64,000 bases of DNA from Cinnamomum chago. Lineage: Eukaryota > Streptophyta > Magnoliopsida > Laurales > Lauraceae. Where the stretch lies: positions 70,820,001 through 70,884,000 of the forward strand of contig CP142451.1 of assembly GCA_038049695.1 (NCBI GenBank). Direction: 5' to 3'. The translations under genes were made by a program, and so were the position numbers. Positions 35,772 to 47,349 of this stretch are shown in pieces (the stretch's first letter is position 1; the number at the start of each line of letters is the position of its first letter). The notes beneath the pieces are model-generated. The model saw only the letters and a program-made list of their open reading frames with translations. It searched no databases and was not told where the DNA came from.

Positions 35772-35821
35772 CCTGGCCTACATGACCCCACCATGATTGG
35801 CCTGGCCTACATGACCCCACC
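35772..35821. repeat. 21-bp direct repeat at the family B edge
   Basis: CCTGGCCTACATGACCCCACC occurs at 35772 and 35801. The first copy overlaps the presumed LTR terminus, so the element end may have been rearranged. Confidence 0.75.
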
Positions 35822-36303
35822 TCTTTTAACTCATGTACCCTTGCACAAGAAAGAAAAAGGATAGACAGGGGACAATGAGTCAAATGACACCACCTTCTCA
35901 CCTCAATATTTCCTCTCTTCTTCTCCAGATGTCAGCCCTCTCCACACCTCTCTCCATGATGAAGCCCGAGTCGTCTCCATCTTGGCCGTTCCTTTGAGTA
36001 TCAAGTTGTGCAAATCCAATGGGACCTTGATGTCTTGGGTACACTCTTAATTGTAAGCACATGGCATGGCATGGCCTAAGCCATCCTTTTTACTGCCTTT
36101 CCCATGATCCTAGCATGCCAAGTCACTATTTATAGAGGACCTGACCACATTGCACATTGCAGGGAACCTCTCAGATATGTCCTAACCTCTTGACAAGTTA
36201 GTAAGAAAACTCATTCGAATATAATGGGAGAATTGGAAAGAATAAATACATGCAAATTGAGGTGATGTTTGGAAAGTGAATGAGTTGATAAGGAGCTATC
36301 CAC
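35822..36303. other. Unassigned stretch
   Basis: No gene or element recognised between the family B LTR and the CACTA element. Confidence 0.4.
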
Positions 36304-37186
36304 CACTACAAGAAAAGAGGGCTTGTAGTGGATGATACAATAACGAATTTTTCTATATAATATATATATAAATTCTGCAGAAAACTAACTATATATATAA
36401 TATATATATACACTAAATTCTATATATATATATATGTATGTATATGTATATATATAAGCCATTTGATAGATAGAATTGATCAGCTCCCACATATAATTAA
36501 TCTCATAAAGGCTGCGAAAACAGTTTTTCCGGCGATACATAGTCGTTGCAATTGAGTTTTACCAGCGAAATACCTTTTCCGACGAATTCTATAAACGCTA
36601 GGAAAATTCAATTACAGCGATTATAAATTTTGGTCGCTAGACATTGCCATGTGCTAAAACAGTTTTTCCGGCGATACATAGTCGCTGCAATTGAGTTTTA
36701 CCAGCGAAATACCTTTTCCGACGAATTCTATAAACGCTAGGAAAATTCAATTGCCGCGATTATAAATTTTGGTCGCTAGGCATTGCCATTTGCTAAAACA
36801 GTTTTTCCGGCGATACATAGTCGCTGCAATTGAGTGATTCCAGCGAAATATCTTTTGTGACGAATTAAATAAACGCTGGGAAAACTTAATTGCAGTGATA
36901 TATAATCGCTGCAAGTAAATTTTGCTCGCTGCAAATAGACATTGCCAACGACTTATAACTGAAAGCTGAATTTTGTTTTGCGACGTTTGTGGTCACTAAT
37001 AGCGATGGAAAAAAAACGCCGCAAAAAGTATTGGTTTTCGCGACGATTTTCCATTTGCGCCGGTTAAAATTAGAAGCAAAGGATTTTGCGGCGATTTTAT
37101 AATCGTCAGAAAAGAGATTTCGCTGCGATTTTGTTAGTTTTTAGCGGCAAAAATATGCGCCGGGAAAAGTCATTTCTGTTGTAGTG
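36304..37186. mobile_element. Non-autonomous CACTA element (883 bp)
   Basis: Ends are CACTACAAGAAAAGAGG and, inverted, CACTACAACAGAAATGAC. No transposase. It holds a TA-rich stretch (36345-36465), a tandem repeat of period 139 bp (copies start at 36521, 36660 and 36799), and GCGACG/CCGGCGA words typical of subterminal arrays. No 3-bp target duplication is visible (CAC against TTT). The first 27 bases are themselves an inverted repeat (CACTACAAG...CTTGTAGTG). Confidence 0.75.
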
Positions 37187-38215
37187 TTTGTTACATGCTA
37201 ATTTACCTTGTTGGAAATTCTCTTGTAGCATGTTAACTTTGATGTGTTGAATCATCTATATTATCTTTGATTTAATCATTATAGGATTCATCACTTAGTC
37301 TCAAACCAAGTCATTGTCTTGTTGTATAAATCATGCTTACTTCAACTTTCTTGTTTCCATTTGATGCTTGATCACTCTACTTGGTTGAGTCTTTACCTAG
37401 TTGCTTTCACTCTATGATCTCATAAGAAAACTTTATGTTGTGAAAACATCTTTGCTTTTTCATTACATGTTCCTTATGATTTAAATTTTCTTACAACCTG
37501 CATTTCTTGATTTATGAAAACTTTACAAGTTGTCTTTTGAGAAAGAACATGTGATTTGCAATGCAACTTCAACCTAACTATTTCAGCTCTAAATTTTGAA
37601 ATGCTTTAAGCATATATCATTTGAGCCTTATTTTTAAACTTGATTGAAGTTTACACACATACATCATGTGCTTTCATCTTTGCATTACATAGAGTGTTGT
37701 GTGAGTTTGTTTTACACTTTTATATCCGCCTAATTTAGAGGCATTGTAATTGAGCTTACATTGCATCTCTTATAGTGTTTGTAAAGACACTTTCTTTGAG
37801 AAATCTTCACTTATAAAGGTTATTGCTTAGCCTAAGAAAAGTATAGTGTAATAGGTTGATGTTAAGCCTTGAAAAACATCATTGTTAAAGGTTATTGCTT
37901 AGCCTTGGAAAGCATATTGTAAAGGTTATTGCTTAGCCTATTGAAAAGCATAAAAAATAGAAATCCGGTGGGGTGTTGGAACACAAGTCGGTAGTGGATG
38001 TAGGCATTAAGGCCGAACCACTATAAATCTTTATGTAATGGTGAATGCTTGTGGTGATTGATTTTATTAGCTTCCGCATCTTGTTTGGTAAGTCATCACT
38101 AGTGGCTAGTTAAGCTTTTAAGCAATCTAAATTGGTATTAATTGGTCACTATTTTGAAGCTCACCCTATTCACACCCCCCCCCCCCCCCTCTAAGGTCAG
38201 GATCCCGGACTTTCA
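37187..38215 (+). mobile_element. Family A LTR, 3' part only
   Basis: Collinear with the second half of other family A LTRs from a point equivalent to 18286: the short repeats (37815-37945), GGATGTAGGCATT...GCCGAACCACTATAAAT (37996-38030), a 15-C run and GGACTTTCA. The 5' half, including the promoter palindromes, is lost at the CACTA edge. Confidence 0.82.
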
Positions 38216-38221
38216 AATGCC

Positions 38222-38236
38222 ATAAGGGGTGGAGGA
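38222..38236 (+). other. Polypurine tract, family C
   Basis: ATAAGGGGTGGAGGA abuts the LTR start. Family B uses AAGGGGTGGAGGA in the same place, so the two families are related. The rest of the family C internal region is missing; the family A fragment ends seven bases upstream. Confidence 0.75.
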
Positions 38237-39850
38237 TGTAAGACCCCGATCCGAGAGAACCCGATTAGTGTTAATTAAGTTGTGTGTTAGTCTTAAGCAT
38301 GATAAGTGATTTTGGCTAAGTTGAGTTTGGAATAGCTTTTGAAATAGCTTTTGAAATAATTTTGGGGAATTTTGATTGCTTTTTTATTAGTGGGGCCCTT
38401 TGGGGGTTTCTTTTTATGACTTTGCATGTGTTTGGGGATTTATCGGAGATTCTTGCATTCATTGTTTTAATCCCGTTTTATTTGTATTGTTAATCCCGAC
38501 AACTTTCATTTTGATCCCGTCCCCGTTCGAAATCCCGAAACCTGACTTTCCTAGCATTGAGGGCAATACACTCTTTTTACACTAAATCTGTACCCAAAAC
38601 TTGATATCCCCGAAACTTGCGAAGCATATACTTTTTAGAAACTAGATATTTCGACGATCGCTTTTCTCTTCTTCGTCGAATTCATTAGAAGCCCCGAAAG
38701 CCATGATTTTAGCCTAATTAGATTGTTAGTAGTGGAGCCCACTCCCCATTTGCTTATAAGGGAACCCTTCTCCCTCATTTCCCTTTTTCCAGCACAAGCT
38801 TTAGCTAGAGTTTCCCTTTTTCTTTTCTTCTTCTTCTTCTTGCTCTTTTCATCTCAATCTCCTACCAAACTTGCACCGACATCAAAATGGACTTCACCAT
38901 TCCCTTCCCCATCACCATAGCTCTCCATTGAAGTCATTTTGAGAGAAAACCTCCCATTCCAACATCTTCATTGAGCTTACTCTTGCCATTAGAGGACCTA
39001 CAAGTAAGTGATCAGCCCCATCTTCTAGAATTGCATTCTTCTAGTCCTTGAGAAGCTCCATTTTTTATTATTGTGAGTTCTATCTTCTTCATTCATTGTT
39101 TGGCCCATTTTAGGGTTCGTATTTGGAGATTTTTGTTCATAGCTTGGATTCTTTTCTTGGAGGAGTGTTAGAGCTTGATTTGCTTGATTAGCTTGGACCC
39201 AAGGCAAGTGGATGACTTGATTTTTTTTATAAGTTTTCAATGGTTTTGGTATTTCCACTCATGCCTATTTATTGCATTGTTTTGAAATAAATGTTCATGA
39301 TAGAGCATTTATAGTGCATTTATGTTATAGAAATGTATTGGTGCATGGCATTTAATTTCTTCTTGTTTTGTCATTTGACTTATGAGTCGGCACCACTAAG
39401 CTTGGATAACCCTGTTGGTCTGATCCACCGACTAGGAGATCCCCCTCTTGTCCCGCCAGCTGCAGTTTGGATCTCGCTACCCTGCCATTACCGTGGTCTT
39501 GTCCCAATGTCGCAGATTGCTACTGTGGTTCCCGATGCCCGGCTCGCTACCGTGGTCATGTATAGTATATGTATATGTATTTATAAGATCCACTATTTCT
39601 CCTCACCTCGAGTAACTGAGATCAGTGCCTAGTTATTGCTCTGTCACTTTAGTGATAGAGGACTTAGCTTCGTGTAGTTGTCATCTTGCTTGTTTCCCCG
39701 TTTCCTTGGTTACCTATACATGTTTTACAATGCATACTTGTATTTGAATAAATGTTTTATCTCGATTATAGAAATTGTCAGTTAAACAGGTTTAAATGCT
39801 TTTGAAGGTAAATTCATTTATTATTATTTGGTCATTGTATTTTTACTCAT

Positions 39851-39891
39851 TTGTCAAACCGTCGTGTTTGACCCACTCTTTGGTACTCAAG
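39851..39891 (+). promoter_or_regulatory. Conserved LTR hairpin plus acceptor-like motif (family C)
   Basis: Perfect stem TCAAAC (39854-39859) / GTTTGA (39866-39871) with loop CGTCGT, then CCCACTCTTTGGTACTCAAG. Confidence 0.6.
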
Positions 39892-39903
39892 TCCCGTTGT
39901 CGG

Positions 39904-39982
39904 TTACCTTGAGGAGGAGCCAGAGGAGGCGGTCGATGAACCGCAGCGCTTAGTTGAGTGGCGTGCTGATGATGTCGTGTAG
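39904..39982 (+). other. Small acidic reading-frame end inside the family C LTR
   Basis: Reads LEEEPEEAVDEPQRLVEW then RADDVV and TAG. The minus-strand copy (62540-62449) reads DELDEAVGEPQHLVEW then HADDVI and TAG, so the frame is kept while bases change. Function unknown. Confidence 0.5.
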
Positions 39983-40576
39983 ACATTCGATTGCCATGAG
40001 AGACTTAATATTTTGGGAAACTGTTTAACCATTCTTTTGGGTTATTGTTTTGTTTATATTGGCCTTTGTTGACCTCTATTTTTGCGAATGTAATTAAATG
40101 ATCTTTTGTATAAACTTTAACTTACTTTTGGGAAACATGCTAATGATCATTACTCATTCAGATACAGCATTATACTTGTGTTATTGTCTTTATGACTAGA
40201 GATGATTCGAATGTTTGATTTACTACACGCTTCCGCACTTAAAAGAAATGTTCATATATGGTTGTGATATCCTCACCGCGGACACCTGTGGAAAATTAAA
40301 TAAATGCGACACATATCACTCACCAATCTCACCCATTAGGTCCCGATCCCGGATCAGTTCGATAGGGCCCGGTCCGGGGTCGCGACACTTATCCTAAACT
40401 TACACTAGCAAGAAAGGGCATTTTAGACTATAACCCAACCAACCCCTATAAAAGAAACTCATCTTATCTCTTCCTCTCATTTCACTACAATTTCCCTCCC
40501 ATCTCTCATTTGATGGGGTTTTAATGAAAAAGGATTGAGGACAGAATCATATAAATATGGATTTTGTGTGTACCCA

Positions 40577-40862
40577 GTTGACCTGATCACCCAGGATGTC
40601 GACCGGACACACAGGGGGCCTTTCCCCCAACTAAGAGCAGAGAAGGTCACGGGGTACAGAACCTAGTATCTTGGCCGGTCAACCGGCCACACTGTCGTTT
40701 CCCCCATTTGCCAGATGTTTGTAAAAATGCTCAAAGTTCATCCGGTCGACCGGAGGACCCTCCAGGTCAACCAGGAACACTGTAAAATGTGATTTCTATC
40801 TCCTAGTTAACTGTCCACTTCCATAGTGTAGCAGGTTGACCCGTGTACCCATGATGTCGACC
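40577..40862. repeat. Degenerate GTCGACC palindrome cluster
   Basis: Includes ATGTCGACCGGACAC (40598), TTGGCCGGTCAACCGGCC (40673-40690), CCGGTCGACCGG (40742) and GATGTCGACCCGG (40853). Spacers again carry ACACTG. Confidence 0.7.
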
Positions 40863-41744
40863 CGGTACACTGTAAATAGTGATTTTTTCATATTTAGTTT
40901 CCTTTTATGATTTGATCATGTGTGGCCTCGTTGACCTTCCATTTGGACTGTTTGAGATACGTGAGACATGAGTCAAGGGTCGGGCTGAACCTTAACTCGT
41001 GTAGCCGCCTAAGTAGGGTCTTAGGTTGTAAACGGAACCCGATTCAATGGTTATGGATGTCTTATGCTAAATACGTACAGGAGCACCAAGAATATTTAAT
41101 AAGCATCTGAGACTCAATGATCACTGTCTTAGGTGAAGTGACCCTGGACCTGAAGAGAGGGACAGTGATTACCGATGGATTTGTGATATGTGGCATTTAT
41201 ATTGTGGAAACGGACACTGAGGCTGGCTGGTAGGTCCGAACCTTGGATGTAGGCCTCGAGAGATATTATAAATCAGGGCATTGCACTTAGGCTCTGATCC
41301 ATGATCCGGTCCGTACTGGATGATATGTCGGGACATGGCACTTGAAGTCATGACCTGTAATATTGGGGACTTAACGGTAGATATTGATGGATGAACCGTA
41401 TAATGAGATAATACTAATTAAGCGTATAGAGAAGCGGAGTTTATAAGGGTATTCGTTACTAGCTGTTGAGAATCACAATGATGGATTAGCTATCTCGAAC
41501 TCCGTGCCTCGTACCATTGACTACTATTATCTCATATTACGGATGACAAGGCTATCCAGTTCGAGTACCCCCACCTAGTGATCTGTAGGATTTATGGATG
41601 TACGATCGGTCTGCCGAGGGTTATGATGCCAGCATGGACATTGATATTAAGTATTGAGTGATTGAGATGTGGTTGAGTACAGTAGGTACCGATGGTGATC
41701 GGGTACCGAGACCGCCGGCATTCAGACCGGGTACATGTGGATGG

Positions 41745-41927
41745 ATGTTGAGATAGATCTAGCACGTAAGACCAATGACTGGGACTTGGCAGTGGCTATG
41801 GATGAGTGTTGAGGTAGATCTAGCACGTAAGACCAATGACTGGGACTTGGCAGTGGCTATGGATGACTGTTGAGGTAGATCTAGCACGTAAGACCAATGG
41901 CTGGGACTTGGCAATGGCTATGGACAT
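41745..41927. repeat. 61-bp tandem repeat, three copies
   Basis: Unit carries TAGATCTAGCACGTAAGACC and GACTTGGCAGTGGCTATGGA; starts of the AGCACGTAA word are at 41761, 41822 and 41883. Copies differ at few sites. Confidence 0.9.
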
Positions 41928-42492
41928 TGATGGACTCTTGTACGCTCCTATTCGATGTGGTGGTAGCGATGGGTGGCTATGACCCCCATGGCAGATGTTC
42001 ATCGACAGTTGTTGAGACAACGACGATGGGCTGGCTCTGACCCCTCACGTCCCTTGTATTTCAACTGTGGACGCACCTTTATATTCTCTTGTGGATGTAT
42101 ATTGGATGTATGATTATTATGTATTGTGGATGCTGTTATTTATTGTCTTTAACTGTCGACATTGTTACGATTGGATTTGGATACGATGGTTACGTATATG
42201 GTAATGTTACTTCCTTAGGTAATCTATGCTACTGGTGATTCTGATGTGCTTATATGATTTATATGATGTCTTGATGATGATGGCTTCTCTTATCTATCTG
42301 ATATTCTGCATCAAACATCTGTTAAATAAATATCTCGATTATCGTTCATGCACTACACTCTACATTGTTTTCTGTTGCACTTTGATATTCTATATTATTA
42401 TCAAGATACTAATCACGCAGGTACAGCTGGGATCAGGTATGGTCTTCTTCCTTATCTATTAATATAATGTATTGCCATCTAAACATGTCTAC

Positions 42493-42535
42493 TTGCCTGG
42501 CTCATCGAGCCTGACCCAATCCTTGGTGTTTTCAG
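42493..42535 (+). promoter_or_regulatory. Conserved LTR hairpin plus acceptor-like motif (family D-like copy)
   Basis: TTGCCT then stem GGCTC (42499-42503), loop ATC, stem GAGCC (42507-42511), TGACCC, then CCTTGGTGTTTTCAG. The stem bases differ from those of families B, C and D but pairing is kept. Confidence 0.6.
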
Positions 42536-42983
42536 GTATCTTTTATTCCACTTTCTTTGATTGGTAGAATTGCTTGGCGGTTGATCCGTTGCCGCAGGGT
42601 TCAGAGAATGATGCAGTTGGTGCATCGAGAGGCGTCTGACACTTAAGTATCTATTCTTTCCTTTTCCTGTAGCTAGCTGTGTCGGCCTAAGATTGAATAG
42701 TTAATTTAATTACGGAAAGTATCTTGTAATCCCTTAAAATGAAATTAAATTATAGGGATTTGTCCATTTACTTGTTCATATGAGATTCACACTTGATTAT
42801 ATTATTGGATTTTCCGCGTCTCTTGGGTACTTTCTCGTAGCATCCCGATATTCGAGGCGCCCGGATCTTGGGGAGTTACAATCCCTTTCTTTGCACACCT
42901 CCTATTTTTTGTTTATGGGTTCTATTCTAGGGTTTAGCGTTTTTGTCCTTTGCCGCTTTCCAGTCTCTCCATCTGTTAGAAAA

Positions 42984-45119
42984 ATGGGATCTTATAGGAG
43001 TTGGGCGAACACCCCTGAGGCCATAGCTGGGTTCAGGGAGATGTACAGGATCCCAGATGACGTCCCGACCAAACTAAATAACCTGAAGAACCTTATCGAT
43101 GGTTATTCCTTCCGGGATGGCTGGATGTCATTCCCATTAGTTTCGATAATAGAGGGAGGGGTTAGGTTCCCTGTCCACCCTCTTCTTAGGGCCTGCTTGG
43201 CGACATGGCACCTCAGCCCATACCAGCTGATGCCCAATGGCTACAAGGTAATAATGGGCGTCGCCGAGCTCAACAAGATTTTGGGCATTAACCTCGGTAT
43301 CCATGACATTGAGGATGTATATGACCTTTGCAAGTCCGCGGGAGACGGTCATAGTTACTATCTCCGGGGGAAGCTGAAGTTGGAGCCCTTTGTCCACAAC
43401 TTGGAGGACTCGAATAGACATGTAGGGGACGATCATCTGCTCGTCTCTGGAAACTGGGAGTTTGGCAAGGAAGAAACCGAAGCGGAGAAATTGTACAGAA
43501 TTCCTCGACACTTCGGGGTTCCTCCAAGTAATTACCAAGCTCAGAATGCTTTTGTTTTCTTCCTTCTTTTGTTCTGCCGAGCTGATGTTATCTTTTATCG
43601 TGCAGAGAACAGCCAGAGGAAGCTGGGGGCTGAACGCGCCGGCTGGAAGAGGAATGACAGCTGGTTGAGACTCGTGCACGAGTATCATGGCCACCACGGG
43701 CGAGTTGCCTGGTCCTTGCTCGGATACGAGCCGAGATACCATACTTATATCAAGAGGAAGGAGCTTGCGCCAGCCGGCTCGGAGGCTGCTGATATGTCCG
43801 AGCTCGTTGAAGCCTACTCGTCCCCCTCCAACCGAGAAGAAGAAAGGGGAGAAAAGACGCCATGTTGTGAAGGTAAACGACCTGGGGGCGAAACTTTTTG
43901 GAGGTCGAGCTCCCTCCACCTCTACGGTCTCGGGGAGCGTCGGGATTCCTGCTACTGGTGCTGCTGCTGGAACTACTGCTACTGCCGCTGGTGGTGCTGC
44001 AGTTGCTGCTGCTGGTGCAGCTCGGCAGCATTCCGCCGAGACTACAAGAGAGGGAGGCCGGGCAGAGAAAAGGTCTCGGTCTGAGGGCCGAGGCTCGGGA
44101 GTTCCGCAGTACTCTGCCGAAGAGGCAAGAGAGAGGGGCCCGGGGGAGAAAAGGCCCAGGGGCGAGGGCTCGTTTGAGAAGGGCCCCGGGCAAGCCTCGG
44201 CCTCTCAACCCACGGGGGCGGCTCTGTGGAGGCCAAGCCTCCAGCTCGGGCCTGGGAGGCCCATGACTGTGGAAGACCGTCTAACCAACAGTCCATCAGT
44301 CGTTGTCGCTCTCGCCAATGCATGTGCCCTACCGCTCGACATACAGAGGCACAAGGGAGCGGACGATGTGACGTTGCCAGCCTCGTCTCTACAGTCGATC
44401 TTCTCGGTAAGTCTCCATCACAGATCTGAGTATCTTTTGATCATGTTAACTCTTCTTCTGACGCTTGTTTTTCTTCTTAGGTTGCTCAGAGGGTTCAGGT
44501 GGTCCTGGAGAAGACCCGTGAAAGCGGCTCCAAGGTCGAAAAGCTGGAAGCAGAGAAGAAAAAACTTGCGGCGACCTTGGAGGGGAGTAGTCAGGAGCTG
44601 AAGGCTGCGGAGGAGAAGATTAATAGTCAGGGGGCAGAGCTCGAGTTTGCGCTAAACGAGCTTTCCAATGTGAAGGCCGAGACCCAAGCGCTGAAGGGTG
44701 CGGCCACGGTCAAGGCTAAAAGGATTCTCGAGCTTGAGGCTGAGCTAGCGAAACGAAATGCCGAGCTCAAAGTGGCGCACAAGGAGAAAGTCGATCTTCA
44801 AGCCTCACTCCAAGCTGAGATTGACACATCTTTTTAGGACGAGGTGGATGCGGTTTCAAGAGATTATGAGGCCCAAGTCGAGAATATAAGCTTGGCGTTG
44901 TTCGAGCTCGGGTGTCGAGCTGCTCTGAAGAAGGCAGGGATCCTCGAGGATCACCTTCTTTATCAGGACCTGCCCAAGTTTTCTCGCCCTGAGCCCGAGC
45001 CGAGTTCTGCCCCCACTGCTGAGGTCGCTGCAGAAGCTGCTCTAATTCCGCTTGAAGCTACTCCCCAAGCTACCACGACAGAGCCCTTTGATGTAAACGT
45101 AGAAGCGTCTGCTTCCTGA
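42984..45119 (+). pseudogene. Extra antisense ORF of a Tat-lineage element (Transposase_28-like plus coiled coil)
   Basis: From ATG 42984 the frame reads MGSYRSWANTPEAIAGFREM. About 60 codons on comes the block GGVRFPVHPLLRACLATWHL and SPYQLMPNGYKVIMGVAELN, the pattern of the 'putative gypsy-type transposon' domain (Transposase_28, PF04195). After LVEAYSSP near 43825 the coding frame shifts by one at a C-run, then gives TRPPPTEKKKGEKRR and a low-complexity linker. A 74-bp intron (44407-44480, GTAAGT...TTCTTAG) is followed by a coiled coil (VEKLEAEKKKLAATLEGSSQ and onward), a stop at 44835-44837, and the C-terminal end VEASAS. A poly(A)-like AATGAATATAAT is at 45190. It lies antisense to the primer site and gag start at 47.35 kb, the arrangement described for extra ORFs of plant Tat elements. 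Broken by one frameshift and one stop. Confidence 0.72.
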
Positions 45120-45279
45120 AGCTTTTTGTATTTTTTTTCTTTTTGTAATGGAAAAATGTAAAGAACTTTGTAACTACTCTTTCTATCAATGAATATAATT
45201 TTTTCTCTCATACTTGCTTTCTCATTTCTTCTGATAATAACATGTATGTGCTTGATTTCTGTTCCACAACTAGGCCCTT

Positions 45280-46345
45280 AGCACAAACGCCCGACTTTTG
45301 ACCAAGTAGTTGAGTTTAGTTTAGTAACCGGAATTGAGTGACCATTGGCCAAATGACTTTAGTTCCATAACCAAAAGTGACTTTAGGCTAATCGATTTTG
45401 GTTCAACAACCGGAATTCCAATTGCACTTAAGTTCAAATAACTTTAAGAAGTACCTGTATCTTTAGAGATAGAAAACTTTAGTTGGTTCCGTAACCGAAC
45501 TAGATTCTCATAAGAAGCCATCAAGTTCTTCAACTGCGTAGTTGGCTCCATAACCGAACTAGGATAGTCGTTAGTTCCATAACTCGGCGCATTTCCCGTC
45601 TGGTCCTGTGACCAACCTGGTTGGTTCCGTAACCGAACCGAGATTTTGGTTGAGTTCCATAACTTGGCGTCGTACAGTTGGTTCTGTAATCGGACTGAAA
45701 CCACTGAGTTCCATAACAAGGTGTTGTATGGCTGGTTTTGTAACCGAGCTGAAGCTTTTGCCGAGTTCTGTAACTACGGCACTTTGCGCAGCTGGTTTTG
45801 TAACCGAGTTGTAGTCTCTTCCATGCTGGTGTTATCACCGAGCTGAGACTGCTGCCGAGTTCTGTAACTACGGCATTTTGCGCAGCTGGTTCTGTAACCG
45901 AGTTGTTGTCTCTTCGATGCTGGTGCTGTCACCGAGCTGAGACTTTTGTCGAGTTCTGTAACTGCAACATTTTGTGCAACTGGTTCTGTAACCGAGCTGT
46001 AGTCTCTTCCATGCTGGTGTTGTCACCTATCTGAGACTACTGCCGAGTTCTGTAACTGCGGCATTTTACGCAGCTGGTTCTATAACCGAGTTGTAGTCTC
46101 TTCCATGCTGGTGTTATCACCGAGCTGAGACTTTTGCCGAGTTCTGTAACTACTGCATTTTGCGCAGCTGGCTCTGTAATCGAGTTGTAGTCTCTTCCAT
46201 GCTGGTGCTATCACCGAGCTGAGACTTTTTGCAGAGTTCTGTAACTGCGGCATTTTGCGCAGCTGGTTCTGTAATCGAGCTGTAGTCTCTTCTATGCTGG
46301 TGTTGTCACCGAGCTGAGACTACTGCCGAGTTCTGTAACTCGACG
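45280..46345. repeat. 94-bp tandem array in the Tat element
   Basis: Six full units and a partial one start at 45760, 45854, 45948, 46042, 46136, 46231 and 46325. Each contains CCGAGTTCTGTAACT, CGCAGCTGGTTCTGTAACCGAG, AGTCTCTTCCATGCTGG and ATCACCGAGCTGAGACT. Upstream (45280-45759) older, diverged copies are seen. Tandem arrays near the non-coding parts of Tat elements are known to seed satellites. Confidence 0.88.
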
Positions 46346-46359
46346 AGAATTGGAGTTGC

Positions 46360-46800
46360 CGTGAATGAAACTGTCCAGGTCATGGTTGGTGCCATCACCG
46401 AGGCCATTGCCGGGGCTTTGTAAGTCGAGGCCGGTGCTATCACTGAGGCCCGACGCTGAAGCTTGTGTAGCGGAGACTGGTGATATCACCGAGGCCACTG
46501 CTGAAGCTTTGGTTTATGTTTGAAGAAGCTGAGTTAAGGCCGGCATTGTCACCGAGGCCGCAGCTGAAGCTGTGAAGATTGAAATTGTCCGAGCTGTGGC
46601 TGGTGCTATCACCAAGGCCACAGCTGGAGTTGTCGACTAAAGAAACTGAGCTGAGGTTGGTGCTGTCACCGAGGCTGCAGTCGAAGCGCCTACTGGGTTG
46701 TGCTTCTACCCAAGCCGTGGCTGGAGCTATCGCCGAGGCCATTGCTGGAGCAATGGTGATTGGAACTATCCGAGTTGTGGCTGGCGCTGCCACCGAGCCG
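46360..46800. repeat. Degenerate GCTATCACCGAGGCC repeats
   Basis: The phrase GGTGCTATCACCGAGGCC, with variants, recurs about eight times at irregular 50-80 base spacing, followed by GCTGAAGCT words. It is related to part of the 94-bp unit and to words in the element's LTR (55500-55730). Confidence 0.7.
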
Positions 46801-46917
46801 GGGCTTGAGGGTGAAGACAGCAGGGCGAGTCAAGGAACTGTTTCCAAGACTGTCGTTTATTTTCTTGGGGGGGGGGCGGCTTATCCTACCAAAGATCGAG
46901 GCTCGAGCTGGTTTACC

Positions 46918-47346
46918 CTAGCGATCAGTGCTTTCACCGCGATTACGGGGAACCGAATGAGGTCCTTTTGAAGCTCGTTGTCTGGCAGCTGAGCTTGTTT
47001 GAAGGATGCGAGGGTCGCGGCTTCGGGCCTTGGTATCCACAAGGAACGGATCTTCATCATTATCGTTGTCGCAATCTAACTGGTGGAAGAAATGACAAGA
47101 CCTGGTTGCTGCTGGAGCTTTGCCCCGCGGAGTCTCCAGCAAGGTAGCATTCTACTGGGGGCGCTCCGATGGAGGAGCGTTTTGCTGGGGAGGTGCCGTT
47201 ACCCTCTTTGCTGATGAACCTGTTTGAGTGATAGGTCCTTCCACGCAAGACTCTCCCCGGGATTCCTTCGACAGGGGATCGTTGGTGTTGGTGGCGGGGC
47301 TTTGATGATCCTTCGCCGTTTCTAGAGACATGGCATTTTTTATCAT
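46918..47346 (-). pseudogene. Tat-element gag N-terminus, fragment
   Basis: Minus-strand frame MIKNAMSLETAKDHQSPATN starts just after the primer site, as gag does in Tat elements. It is Pro/Gln/Ser rich, has one stop after PPSERPQ (47152) and continues in frame to 46918. No gag core, zinc knuckle or pol follows; the remaining space is tandem repeats and the antisense ORF, so the coding core is deleted. Assigned mainly by position. Confidence 0.5.
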
Positions 47347-47349
47347 TTT

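Larger units (their letters stand above)
27196..35782 (-). mobile_element. Family B chromovirus-like gypsy element with pol deletion
   Basis: On the minus strand: 5' LTR 35782-32656, primer site 32651-32640, gag-protease 32491-30910, integrase tail with chromodomain-like end 30915-30429, purine tract 30430-30418 and 3' LTR 30417-27196. The internal region is 2238 bp, too short for RT, RNase H and the integrase core, which are missing. LTRs over 3.1 kb and the VKVLW-x-NH-x3-EATWE chromodomain-like motif fit the Tekay/Del chromoviruses. LTRs differ by many substitutions and indels, so the copy is old. The flanks CAATA and TGACC do not match; the right terminus is uncertain by about 10 bp. Confidence 0.88.
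32656..35782 (-). repeat. Family B 5' LTR (about 3127 bp)
   Basis: Ends GGGGCGTGATA at 32656. The other end, near 35771-35782, is irregular: GCCCCGACCCAGG matches the 3' LTR but the first seven bases are replaced by TGTAGGCCAGG, which also occurs in the adjacent direct repeat. It contains the hairpin motif (33124-33163), a small frame end REWQPNDVM-stop (33032), the GGGCCTGAAA region (34055-34320) and two GCTCGAGC palindromes. Confidence 0.85.
38237..40387 (+). mobile_element. Family C 3' LTR (2151 bp) of a truncated gypsy element
   Basis: Begins TGTAAGACCCCGATCC after the purine tract and ends GGGGTCGCGACA. TTATAAG at 38754 followed by a pyrimidine-rich leader fits a promoter. It has the hairpin/acceptor motif at 39851-39891 and the acidic frame end VEWRADDVV at 39945-39982. 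A second copy lies on the minus strand at 62038. No coding part of the element remains. Chromovirus affinity is inferred from its purine tract and LTR motifs. Confidence 0.82.
40388..42880 (+). mobile_element. Family D-like LTR, 5' truncated
   Basis: Ends CCGGATCTTGGGGAGTTACA, parallel to the family D end. TATAAAA at 40447, GTCGACC-type palindromes at 40577-40862, a 61-bp tandem repeat (41745-41927) and the hairpin motif at 42493-42535 occur in the same order as in the full LTR at 5126. About 330 bases at its start are missing, replaced by the family C LTR. It is a diverged subfamily: similarity is in layout and short blocks rather than base for base. Confidence 0.65.

Noticed and set aside
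36345-36465. TA-rich stretch as a replication origin or matrix attachment site
   Set aside because: It is simple TA microsatellite inside a CACTA element; nothing supports a further role.
43137-43919. 260-codon open frame on the minus strand
   Set aside because: It is the mirror of the Transposase_28-like ORF on the plus strand, which has the recognisable domain.
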